Below are positions 8,485-16,601 of a DNA stretch of 64,000 nucleotides, piece after piece. Source of the stretch: an uncultured Flavobacteriaceae bacterium (lineage in GTDB: Bacteria > Bacteroidota > Bacteroidia > Flavobacteriales > Flavobacteriaceae); assembly GCA_947486785.1 (NCBI GenBank), contig CANKUU010000007.1, positions 93,485-157,484 of the forward strand, written 5' to 3'. The notes under the pieces are model-generated. The model worked only from the letters and a program-made list of their open reading frames with translations. It did no database searches and had not been told where the DNA came from. The position numbers and the translations under genes are program-made. Position 1 is the first letter of the stretch; each line of letters begins with the position of its first letter.

Positions 8485-9552
8485 ATGAGAAAAATTACGT
8501 ATCACATAACAGTTGTTTTAGTTTGTTTTTTTATGCAAGAAAGTTTTGCACAAGAGTTTGATTATAAACGTGAAATTAATAAACTAGAAATAAGCAAGAA
8601 AGATGTTCAGCAAAGTGAAAAGGAGGCATTAAAGATGGCTGTAATAGCTATAAATGAGCAGCTTAAAGCTGGTGAAATTACAGCAGAAGAATCGAAAGCT
8701 CTTAAGCTTGAAGCTGCCAAAAAACATGCTTTAAATATTGAAAATAGAATTGCTATTATTGATGCCCAAATATCGCTGCTACACACTAATAAGCGTTATG
8801 AGACTATAGCGGAATATCGAAAATCGGAGGCGGCATCCAAATTACAATTGGGGACATTGATTGATATTGCAACCGATGATTGGAGAAAGAAAAAGAAGAA
8901 GCTAAAATATGATCGCCGTACATATTCCGATTTTGTGTTTGCCTTTGGTTTTAATAATGCATTAATCCAGGGGCAATCATTAAACGATACGCCTTATCAA
9001 ATTGGTGGTAGTCGCTTTTTTGAAATGGGTTGGGCATGGCGAAAAAGAGTGTTTAAAAACACTAATTTTTTGAGATTTAATTATGGATTCTCTTTTCAGT
9101 TTAATGGTTTAAAGCCCAAGAATAACACTTATTTTGTATTGAATGATGACGGTGAAGTTAACCTTGAAACGTTTGAATTTGATCTAAGCAAATCTAAGTT
9201 TAGAATGGATAATTTAGTATTTCCTATGCATTTTGAGATTGGATCTTCAAAGCTTCATAAAACGGAACATACCATACGTTATTCATTAAAGCACAAGTTT
9301 CGGTTTGGGTTTGGAGGCTATGGAGGGGTTAACTTGGGTGCTCGTCAAAAATTGAAATACATCAGCGATGGCAAACGTGTAAAGGATAAATTAAAAGGGG
9401 GATACAATACCAACAGTTTTGTGTATGGGTTAAGTGCTTATGCTGGTTTTGATGGTATTCTTTTTTATATGAAGTATGATTTAAATCCTATTTTTAAAAA
9501 CGCTGCTGTTGAGCAACGAAATATCTCCCTCGGCTTACGATTTGATTTGTAG
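8485..9552 (+). CDS. Outer-membrane beta-barrel protein with periplasmic coiled coil
   Basis: 355 aa with a clear signal peptide ending near residue 22 (SFAQ). The next 110 residues are highly helical, charged and coiled-coil-like. The C-terminal 200 residues alternate hydrophobic and polar residues with many Gly and aromatic positions and end in Phe-Asp-Leu, as outer-membrane barrels do. It follows the sigma / putative anti-sigma pair by 81 bases on the same strand and is likely part of, or a target of, that module. I do not recognise a named family. Confidence 0.6.
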   Translation: MRKITYHITVVLVCFFMQESFAQEFDYKREINKLEISKKDVQQSEKEALKMAVIAINEQLKAGEITAEESKALKLEAAKKHALNIENRIAIIDAQISLLHTNKRYETIAEYRKSEAASKLQLGTLIDIATDDWRKKKKKLKYDRRTYSDFVFAFGFNNALIQGQSLNDTPYQIGGSRFFEMGWAWRKRVFKNTNFLRFNYGFSFQFNGLKPKNNTYFVLNDDGEVNLETFEFDLSKSKFRMDNLVFPMHFEIGSSKLHKTEHTIRYSLKHKFRFGFGGYGGVNLGARQKLKYISDGKRVKDKLKGGYNTNSFVYGLSAYAGFDGILFYMKYDLNPIFKNAAVEQRNISLGLRFDL

Positions 9553-9649
9553 TAATCATATACGGGTAGAAAGGATTAGGACAAAGATTCATTTTGAGTA
9601 TATTTATAGTGGCAGATTACTATCTTTACAAGCTTAATTTGAAACACCA

Positions 9650-11629
9650 TTGATATCAAAACTTACCATTGATCAAGTTTATGAAACTGCTCGCTTAGAG
9701 GAGGTTATTGGTGATTTTGTGCAACTCAAAAAATCAGGATCTAACTTTAAAGGATTAAGTCCGTTTACCGATGAGCGTTCCCCTAGTTTTATGGTGTCGC
9801 CAGTAAAACAAATTTGGAAAGATTTTAGTAGTGGCAAAGGGGGTAATGTGGTTGCTTTTTTAATGGAACACGAACATTTTACCTACCCAGAGGCTATTAA
9901 GTATTTAGCCAAAAAATATAATATTGAAGTAGAAGAAACTGAGCGAACTGATGCCCAAAAGGAAGAGGCCAATGAACGTGAAAGTATGTATTTGGTGTCT
10001 GAATATGCTCAAAACTACTTTTCTGAAATTTTATGGAAAAGTGAGCTGGGTAAGGCAATTGGATTAAGTTATTTTAAAGAGCGAGGCTTTAGCGATGAAA
10101 CGATTAATAAGTTTCATCTCGGATATTGTTTAGATCAATGGGATGGTTTTACGAGGGCAGCATTAGAAAAGGGCTATTTAATTAGGTACCTGGAAAAAAC
10201 AGGATTAACTATTGTAAAACCAGACACCTCAAATCCTCAAAACTCAAAGAAATTCGACAGATTTAAGGCGAGAGTAATGTTCCCTATTCATTCTATGAGT
10301 GGTAGAGTACTGGGGTTTGGAGGGAGAATATTAACCAATGAAAAGAAAGCAGCAAAATACCTGAATTCTCCTGAGAGTGATATTTATCATAAGAGTAAAG
10401 TTCTCTACGGTATTTATTATGCGAAACAGGCAATTGCAAAAGAAGATAATTGTTATCTGGTTGAAGGTTATACAGATGTTATTCAGATGCATCAACGAGG
10501 TATTGAAAATGTAGTTGCCTCTAGCGGTACCGCATTAACCTCAGAACAAATTCGATTAATAAATAGACTAACAAAGAATATAACCGTTCTTTTTGATGGT
10601 GATGCAGCGGGTTTAAGAGCTTCTTTACGAGGTATAGATCTTATTTTGGAGCAAGGTATGAATGTTAAGGTCTGCACTTTTCCAGAAGGTGAAGACCCTG
10701 ATAGTTTTTCTAAAAACAACACTCTTGAAGATGTTTTAGATTATTTAAACAACAATTCTAAAGATTTTATACAATTTAAGGCAAATCTACTGGCTGAAGC
10801 AGCCGCCGATGATCCAATTCAAAGGGCCGATACTGTTCGAGATATTGTAAATAGTATTGCTAAAATTCCTGATGCGATTAAGCGCGAAATATATATTCAA
10901 GAATGTGCGCATATTATGAAAGTTTCTGAAGGAGTTCTTTTTAGCACTTTGGCACAGATTGGGAAAAAAAATCAAAAGGAGGTTTCAAAAGCGGTTTCGA
11001 AAAAGCAAAAGGCCTTTGATGTAGTAAAGAATAATGAGCCTACAGAGAAAGTAGATGTTCAGTACGAGTTAGAGCGTAAGATTATTGAGATGCTTTTGTT
11101 ATACGGCACAGATGAAGAAGAATTTGAAGATTTAGTACTTAAAGAAAATGAAGAGGGAGAGCTTATTCTCGAGCCAGAATCATTAAAAATAAAAGTGTAC
11201 GAAAAAATTTATTTAGACCTACAAGAAGATGAAATTGAATTAGCCAATGTGAAGTTTAGAAATATTTATCAAAAATTAATCGAAGCGCTAAATGAAAATA
11301 AAGATTTTACGGTAAATACTTTTATGGCAGGTTTAGATCAAGATATGATTTCTGAAATTTCTTCGATTTTAATGGAGGAAGAAAAATACGTACTACATGA
11401 TTGGACACGAAAAGATATTTATCCTAAAGACAAAAAAACAGTAATAGCCCAACTTGTCAGCGAAACTATTTTAACTTTACGATGTTTTCTAATTAAGAAG
11501 AGAATGTTTGAGTTACAAAAGAATACCGAGAATAGTTCTGTTGATAATCGTGAAGCATTAGAAGAAGTAATGAATTATTTACAGCTAAATAATTTATTAA
11601 ATAAAAAGCTGAATAGAGTATTATCTTGA
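9650..11629 (+). CDS. dnaG: DNA primase DnaG
   Basis: Synthesises RNA primers at the replication fork. Three parts are visible: a CHC2-type N-terminal domain (about residues 1-100), the catalytic TOPRIM core with VEGYTDVI (about 272-279) and the DGDAAG motif (about 317-322), and a C-terminal helicase-interaction region (about 460-659). The N-terminal domain keeps its fold signature but lacks every expected zinc ligand: the usual CPFH is SPFT and the usual CFGC is DFSS. At 659 aa it is a little longer than E. coli DnaG. The start is TTG at 9650, agreeing with the conserved first helix. It is flanked by its own short spacers. Confidence 0.95.
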   Translation: MISKLTIDQVYETARLEEVIGDFVQLKKSGSNFKGLSPFTDERSPSFMVSPVKQIWKDFSSGKGGNVVAFLMEHEHFTYPEAIKYLAKKYNIEVEETERTDAQKEEANERESMYLVSEYAQNYFSEILWKSELGKAIGLSYFKERGFSDETINKFHLGYCLDQWDGFTRAALEKGYLIRYLEKTGLTIVKPDTSNPQNSKKFDRFKARVMFPIHSMSGRVLGFGGRILTNEKKAAKYLNSPESDIYHKSKVLYGIYYAKQAIAKEDNCYLVEGYTDVIQMHQRGIENVVASSGTALTSEQIRLINRLTKNITVLFDGDAAGLRASLRGIDLILEQGMNVKVCTFPEGEDPDSFSKNNTLEDVLDYLNNNSKDFIQFKANLLAEAAADDPIQRADTVRDIVNSIAKIPDAIKREIYIQECAHIMKVSEGVLFSTLAQIGKKNQKEVSKAVSKKQKAFDVVKNNEPTEKVDVQYELERKIIEMLLLYGTDEEEFEDLVLKENEEGELILEPESLKIKVYEKIYLDLQEDEIELANVKFRNIYQKLIEALNENKDFTVNTFMAGLDQDMISEISSILMEEEKYVLHDWTRKDIYPKDKKTVIAQLVSETILTLRCFLIKKRMFELQKNTENSSVDNREALEEVMNYLQLNNLLNKKLNRVLS

Positions 11630-11742
11630 TATAACGCTTAAAGTTAATAGGCAATATTGGAGTTGATTACGTTTCTATGACAATATTGTGTGAAGAGTGT
11701 AGGCACAACAGCACGCAGAAAAACACCTTATACCACCAATAA

Positions 11743-12285
11743 ATGAAAAAGATAATCAAAGCATTTTTTAAAGAAATAGTGCCAATTGTAGTTGGTATTT
11801 TAATTGCATTATACATTAATAATTGGAATGAAGATCGAAAGGACCAACATTACATTAATCGAATATCAATATCAATTAATAAAGAGTTAGTTGAAACTAA
11901 TGATGATATCGCAGACAAGTTGGTTAAACAAAGGATGTTAATAGATTCGCTTGATTTCTATTTAAAAGATGATCAAATTTCATTGTATGGGGTTGTAGAA
12001 AAAGCGCAGGGGATTTTCGTACCCACCATAAAAATCAACTCATGGAAAGCTATTTCAAGTTCAAAAATTGAACTCATGGATTATGATAAAGTATCTATTT
12101 TGGCAGATATTGAAGAACAAGCAGAGCTTTTGCGACTAAAATCGGAAAAGTTAATAGATTTCATTTACACCAATTATAAAGAAACTGGAGAAGATAAAAA
12201 GGAATTTTTAAAAATGTCAATGTCGGAGATTATAAGTACAGAAATTTCATTGCAAAAAGATATTGAGATAATTATTACAGAATAA
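11743..12285 (+). CDS. Membrane-anchored hypothetical protein
   Basis: 180 aa. The N-terminus has a basic patch and one hydrophobic segment (about residues 9-26, ending in the short motif LYINNWNED), followed by about 150 charged, mainly helical residues. This resembles a common flavobacterial family of small proteins with an uncleaved N-terminal anchor and a helical domain, for which I know no function. The gene is flanked by non-coding or decayed sequence and has no obvious partner. Strand and start (ATG 11743) are clear. Confidence 0.6.
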   Translation: MKKIIKAFFKEIVPIVVGILIALYINNWNEDRKDQHYINRISISINKELVETNDDIADKLVKQRMLIDSLDFYLKDDQISLYGVVEKAQGIFVPTIKINSWKAISSSKIELMDYDKVSILADIEEQAELLRLKSEKLIDFIYTNYKETGEDKKEFLKMSMSEIISTEISLQKDIEIIITE

Positions 12286-12384
12286 TAATATCTATTTAAA
12301 TGAAAGAAAGGCATTGTTTATTGAGAGAAAGGGAAAACATAATGCTTTTGAATAAGCCTTGTTTGGGCAATTTTAGCAATAATT

Positions 12385-12561
12385 AAGAAAGAGTTTGTAG
12401 TTACTTCATTATGTATATCCTGTAGCGGACAGAAAAGAGAGATTGAGAAAATTGAATTCGAGAACCCATATCGGTTTAGCTCTTAAATTGATAGCGTAGC
12501 GGACTTAATCAAGCTATTTTGCCGATACGATGAGGTCAAGTCAAAAAGTTATGGACTTTGA
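12385..12561 (+). pseudogene. Possible remnant of a small lipoprotein gene
   Basis: In one frame the translation runs KKEFVVTSLCISCSG, a lipoprotein-like signal with a candidate lipid-modified Cys. It continues with a charged stretch, meets TAA at 12484-12486, then goes on for 24 protein-like codons to TGA at 12559. There is no ATG, GTG or TTG at the expected start. This looks like a decayed gene, but chance cannot be excluded. Confidence 0.25.
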
Positions 12562-12784
12562 TAAATTACCTAATGTTTTTACTCTTGGCTATCCCTCTAT
12601 AATTAAAAGGCCTTGTGCTTGGTTTTACCCTGGTCATTTCTTTCTTACTGAGTAAATCTAACTTTTTAGGCTCTTTTTTTTTGAGAAAAACAGGTGTTTC
12701 GAGCTTAATAAGCATGCCAACAAGTCTTAACCTCTGGTCTCATAATATAAAAATAGCGGCAACGCTCTTAAAGTATAAGAATAA

Positions 12785-12811
12785 AAAAAAGCCCTTAAAA
12801 AGGACTTTTTT
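12785..12811 (-). terminator. Terminator after the response regulator gene
   Basis: On the minus strand AAAGTCCTT pairs with AAGGGCTTT (one G-T pair) around a TTT loop and runs into a T tract, about 25 bases beyond the stop codon of the response regulator. Confidence 0.65.
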
Positions 12812-12834
12812 GGTTTGTTATAAGAAGCTTATGT

Positions 12835-13464
12835 TTAGTATAATTCTAAAGCTTTAGCTTGCTGTAGTAAATCAACCATATTGTCTACATTTAATTTTTT
12901 CATTAAACGCGCTTTATAGGTGCTTACAGTTTTTTCATTTAGGTTAAGGCCTTGAGCAACATCTTTGTTACGTTTACCACTAGCAAGAAGTTTTAAAACC
13001 TCTATTTCTCTAGCAGATAACTTTCTGAAAAATCTTCTGGGTTTTTGAGTTCCCTCATCAAAGGCTAATCTTTGTGCAAGTTCATTAGTAATAAACATAT
13101 TACCCTCACTTACTTTTTTAACCGCTGTGATGATGTAATCAATATCAGAAGTTTTTGAAAGGTATCCGAAAGCTCCAGCACGAATAGTACTTAATGCATA
13201 AACATCCTCTGATTGGCTGCTGTACATTAAGACTTTAACTTCTGGATGCTCTTTTTTCATCTTGCGAAGTGTTGCTATTCCATTTATATCTGGAATATCC
13301 ATCTCAAGAATAAGTACGTCAGGAGTAAGATTTTCGAGTTTCGAAAATAATTCAGTCGTTGATGATACTGAATCTAAAACTTCAAATCCTGAAACTGAAT
13401 TTAAAACATGTGTTACACCCATTCTAATTATTGGGTGACTGTCTGCGATAAGAACTTTAATCAT
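12835..13464 (-). CDS. NarL/FixJ-type response regulator with atypical receiver
   Basis: 209 aa: an N-terminal receiver domain (about 1-120) and a C-terminal LuxR-type helix-turn-helix (about 143-205, with LSAREIEVLKLLASG and EKTVSTYKARLMKKL). The receiver keeps K104 and the overall pattern. However, the phospho-accepting Asp is Glu (E54 in LILEMDIP; the codon is GAG), and the acidic pair is D8-S9 instead of two acidic residues. Known family behaviour suggests phosphorylation-independent, or permanently active-like, signalling; that is an inference. No sensor kinase is adjacent. It is followed by a terminator and divides from nadE by about 160 bases. Confidence 0.92.
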   Translation of the reverse strand: MIKVLIADSHPIIRMGVTHVLNSVSGFEVLDSVSSTTELFSKLENLTPDVLILEMDIPDINGIATLRKMKKEHPEVKVLMYSSQSEDVYALSTIRAGAFGYLSKTSDIDYIITAVKKVSEGNMFITNELAQRLAFDEGTQKPRRFFRKLSAREIEVLKLLASGKRNKDVAQGLNLNEKTVSTYKARLMKKLNVDNMVDLLQQAKALELY

Positions 13465-13621
13465 TTTGGTTGTTTTTGGGACATGAACCTTAGTTGGTTC
13501 GCCTTACTTAACATTAATAACACGCAAAGTAAGATTTAATTATCTGATTAGACCACAAAAATTGAATTTTTTTAGAAAAATCGCAAATTTATGTAAGTTT
13601 ATTCGTCAAAAAAGAGGTATT

Positions 13622-14422
13622 TTACGATGTAATACCTAAAAATGTGCTCGGTATAGTACAAATTGGTATAGGAAGCATCTTATGTTGATTGGCATTGTTG
13701 TAAGATGTAAAAATGTTAAATACCTCTTTTTCCCTTCCATCGAAGTCCTCGCTTTTTTTACCTTCTTCTTTCATTTGCATAGCCCATTCTAACTCTGGAT
13801 AAGATGCACCAATTTGATCTTCGTCGGTTCTATCATCTCCCCAAAGTCCGTCTGTAGGAGCAGCTGTAATAATTTCTTCGTTAATTTCTAAAAATTTTGC
13901 AATTTGGTAAACTTCAGACTTTAGTAAATCGGCAATAGGGCTTAAATCTACACCTCCATCTCCGTACTTCGTGTAAAACCCAACGCCAAAATCTTCTACT
14001 TTGTTTCCTGTGCCAGCCACTAAATACCCATTTAGTGCAGCAAAATAATATAAGGTAGTCATTCGTAGTCTTGCTCTAGTGTTCGCTAATGACATAAAGC
14101 GATCTTCCTCATTTGCTACTGGTGGTACTGCAGCTACAAAGGTGTCAAACGTCGGAGTTAAATTTACTTCAAGTCGTTTTGTGGTTTCGTACCTTTCTTG
14201 AAGCCATTTTATATGATTTGAAGCCCTAGTCATTTGGTTTTTTTCTTGATGAATAGGCATTTCTAAACACAACAAATCTAAGCCTGTTCTTGCACAAAGT
14301 GTCGAAGTGACAGCAGAGTCAATACCACCTGAAATTCCTATAGTAAACCCCTTAACATTTGCATTTATTGCATAGTCTTTAAGCCATTTTACAATATGAT
14401 TGACTACTTTTTCTGTTTGCAT
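13622..14422 (-). CDS. nadE: NAD+ synthase (NH3-dependent)
   Basis: Last step of NAD synthesis: amidation of nicotinic acid adenine dinucleotide via an adenylated intermediate. The PP-loop motif SGGIDS lies at residues 31-36. The conserved GTGNKVEDFGVGFYTKYGDGG segment (about 136-156) and the PTDGLW motif (about 189-194) are present. At 266 aa it lacks the glutaminase domain of larger enzymes, so it should use ammonia. It diverges from gldB, an arrangement known in gliding Flavobacteriaceae. Confidence 0.94.
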   Translation of the reverse strand: MQTEKVVNHIVKWLKDYAINANVKGFTIGISGGIDSAVTSTLCARTGLDLLCLEMPIHQEKNQMTRASNHIKWLQERYETTKRLEVNLTPTFDTFVAAVPPVANEEDRFMSLANTRARLRMTTLYYFAALNGYLVAGTGNKVEDFGVGFYTKYGDGGVDLSPIADLLKSEVYQIAKFLEINEEIITAAPTDGLWGDDRTDEDQIGASYPELEWAMQMKEEGKKSEDFDGREKEVFNIFTSYNNANQHKMLPIPICTIPSTFLGITS

Positions 14423-14528
14423 GTCTTTGTTAATTATTTAAACGTTTAACTTTGCGACTAAATTAATACGAACCTTTGTAATACAAAAATGAAGCTTTAA
14501 TTACTTTAATTCAATTTAGTAGGTAATG

Positions 14529-14558
14529 TTTGTAGTAAGTATGAGTCCATTAATTTTG
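14529..14558 (+). promoter_or_regulatory. Promoter of gldB (TTTG-N18-TAATTTTG)
   Basis: TTTG at 14529-14532, an 18-base spacer, and TAATTTTG at 14551-14558 give a full match to the Bacteroidota TTTG / TAnnTTTG promoter with ideal spacing. Transcription should start near 14565, about 58 bases before gldB. This is the best promoter match in the window. Confidence 0.6.
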
Positions 14559-14622
14559 CCTATCCAATTAGGGTAAGGGTTTACGGCGTTACTAATTGTA
14601 ATAACAATAGAGATTTTAACAA

Positions 14623-15585
14623 ATGAAAACAAAGATTTTAATTACAGTATTTTTATTATTTTATGTTTTGGGGTGTAATACAACGGATAAAATTGAAGAT
14701 GAAATTTCAAAAATTAATCTTACTGTAGAAGTAAGTCGTTTTGATCGTGAATTCGCAGAATCAAAAGTGACTAATTTGCCTCATTTAAAGAAAAAATATC
14801 CCTACTTATTTCCAAAGCAGTATCCAGATAGTATTTGGGAGGCTAAATTAAAAGATAGTATTCAGATAGAGTTGTTTGAAGAGGTAGGTAAAACTTTTCC
14901 TGTTTTTGATGCTGAAGCTCAAGATTTGAAACGGCTTTTTCAGCATATAAAATATTATTTTCCAGAATTTAAAGTGCCACGCGTTATAACATTAACTTCT
15001 GAGGTGGACTATAACAATAGGGTTATTTTGGCAGACACTTTGTTACTTATAGGTCTTGATAATTACTTAGGTCCAGAGCATAAATTTTATGTTGATATTC
15101 AAAATTATATTGCCGCAGACCTAGATAAGAAGTACATCGTTAGCGATGTAGCCGAAGATTTTGCAACTACGGTGGTACCTAGGTTAAATGATCGAACGTT
15201 TCTCTCAAGTATTATCTATTTCGGTAAAATATTATACTTAAAAGATAGGTTAATGCCATCTTCATCAGATGAAATTAAAATTGGGTATTCTCAAGATCAA
15301 CTAAATTGGGCAATAGCAAATGAGGAGCCAATATGGCGTAATTTTATTGAGAAAGAATATCTTTTTAGTACAGATAGAGATTTAACGCTTCGATTTGTTG
15401 AGCCTGCACCTTTTTCAAAGTTTGGGTTAATTTTTGACAATGAATCTCCAGGGCGTTTGGGGCAATATATTGGATGGCAAATTGTAAAGGCTTTTATGAG
15501 TAATAATGATATCACCTTACAACAGTTGCTAAATTTGAATGCAGAAGATATTTTTAAAAAATCAAGATTTAAACCTCGCAAATAA
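14623..15585 (+). CDS. gldB: Gliding motility lipoprotein GldB
   Basis: 320 aa lipoprotein required for gliding in Flavobacterium-type bacteria. The signal peptide ends in a lipobox (VLGC, lipidated Cys at about residue 18), so it is envelope-anchored. The rest has the GldB pattern of conserved aromatic and acidic segments (such as YPYLFPKQYPD and SPGRLGQYIGWQIV) and no catalytic motif that I can assign. It is followed one base later by gldC, the known partner, and preceded by its own promoter. The family name rests on sequence pattern and this neighbourhood. Confidence 0.9.
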   Translation: MKTKILITVFLLFYVLGCNTTDKIEDEISKINLTVEVSRFDREFAESKVTNLPHLKKKYPYLFPKQYPDSIWEAKLKDSIQIELFEEVGKTFPVFDAEAQDLKRLFQHIKYYFPEFKVPRVITLTSEVDYNNRVILADTLLLIGLDNYLGPEHKFYVDIQNYIAADLDKKYIVSDVAEDFATTVVPRLNDRTFLSSIIYFGKILYLKDRLMPSSSDEIKIGYSQDQLNWAIANEEPIWRNFIEKEYLFSTDRDLTLRFVEPAPFSKFGLIFDNESPGRLGQYIGWQIVKAFMSNNDITLQQLLNLNAEDIFKKSRFKPRK

Positions 15586-15586
15586 T

Positions 15587-15919
15587 ATGTCAAACTTACA
15601 CACTTCAGAAATTAAGTTAACCGTCGGCCTTGATGAAAATCAAGTACCAGAAACCTTGCATTGGTCAGCGCAAGATGGAGGAGTAGAAAATGAACAGGCC
15701 AAGGCAATGCTATTATCTGTTTGGGATAGTAACAATAAAGAGTCACTAAAAATTGATTTGTGGACAAAAGATATGCCTGTTGATGAAATGAAAATATTTT
15801 TTCATCAGACCCTAGTTTCGCTATCAGATACTTTTATGAAAGCAACTCAAGATGAGAAAATGACCGCTACAATGAAAGATTTTTGCTCTTATTTTGAAAA
15901 GAACTTAGGTTTAAAGTAG
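15587..15919 (+). CDS. gldC: Gliding motility protein GldC
   Basis: Soluble protein of about 110 aa that accompanies GldB and is needed for full gliding motility. The frame is open from TTG at 15539, but the ATG at 15587, one base after the gldB stop, gives the usual GldC N-terminus and is chosen. Conserved features include the LHWSAQDGG segment (about residues 23-31) and a C-terminal helix rich in acidic and aromatic residues. No signal peptide or catalytic motif is seen. It almost certainly shares a transcript with gldB. Confidence 0.9.
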   Translation: MSNLHTSEIKLTVGLDENQVPETLHWSAQDGGVENEQAKAMLLSVWDSNNKESLKIDLWTKDMPVDEMKIFFHQTLVSLSDTFMKATQDEKMTATMKDFCSYFEKNLGLK

Positions 15920-16175
15920 TATTTCTAAAATTTTGTTAGTCTTGGCTAAATAAAAAATAAATTTGAAAGGGAGTAATTTATTATTTTTGTCAGATATTAA
16001 GTCAATTATGTTATTTTCAATAGCTTAGTTTGAAGCTACACAAAAAATAGGTTTAGCGTATTATGGTCTTTTATTGGTTTAATACGCCTGTTTTATTAAC
16101 AATAATAGTTTTAATGCGATTGTAATTTATGAATATGTAACCGGTAGCGCTAAGTCGTTACAAAATTTTTTTAGC

Positions 16176-16553
16176 ATGCATAAGTCCCCCGTGCAAAAAT
16201 TGATTTTTATATATAATGCAGACTCAGGTTTTTTTAATACCATAGCCAATAGTTTTCATAAAATATTTAGACCAAGCACTTATAAATGTAGTCTTTGTAA
16301 ATTAACCTATCGAATCTTCAAAGAAAGTTTCGAGTGGCAAATGTTTAGGAAACAATCTCACCTGAACATGCAATTTTTGCATAAAAATGATTTTGACAGC
16401 TCTTTTGTTTCTAAATTTAATCATAGGTTTACGTTTCCCATTGTTTTAGTTGATACTGGTGATGAGTTTGAGGTATTTATAACGACAGAAGAATTAAATG
16501 AGCTAAAAAATTCAAAGGAACTTATCGAGTTAATTAAACAAAGAATAGGCTAA
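16176..16553 (+). CDS. Conserved hypothetical protein with CxxC motif
   Basis: 125 aa, cytoplasmic by appearance (no signal peptide or membrane helix). Near residue 6 it has KLIFIYNADSGF, and at about residues 38-41 a YKCSLC pair that could bind metal or act in thiol chemistry. It ends in a helical acidic tail. I recognise it as a small Bacteroidota family of unknown function, not as any named enzyme. It lies between gldC and the convergent engB with no operon partner. Confidence 0.6.
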   Translation: MHKSPVQKLIFIYNADSGFFNTIANSFHKIFRPSTYKCSLCKLTYRIFKESFEWQMFRKQSHLNMQFLHKNDFDSSFVSKFNHRFTFPIVLVDTGDEFEVFITTEELNELKNSKELIELIKQRIG

Positions 16554-16601
16554 GTACTTTAGAAAAACTGCTTATTAAGAAGTTGTTTTTTTTTGTTTGC
16601 G

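Larger units (their letters stand above)
12286..12834. other. Non-coding or decayed stretch
   Basis: No intact gene is supported. On the plus strand at about 12385-12561 a lipoprotein-like reading frame is broken by a stop and has no start codon (listed separately). The 3' part contains the response-regulator terminator. Other frames of up to about 80 codons lack starts, composition or similarity that would support them. Confidence 0.6.

Noticed and set aside
12566..12715. A 49-codon minus-strand frame beginning MLIKLETPVFL
   Set aside because: It is mostly Lys-rich AT-derived sequence with no ribosome-binding context or recognised family; not enough to call a gene.
12615..12857. An 80-codon plus-strand open frame in the gap before the response regulator gene
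   Set aside because: It runs across the terminator and into the 3' end of the response regulator gene, has no similarity I recognise and a composition like non-coding DNA.
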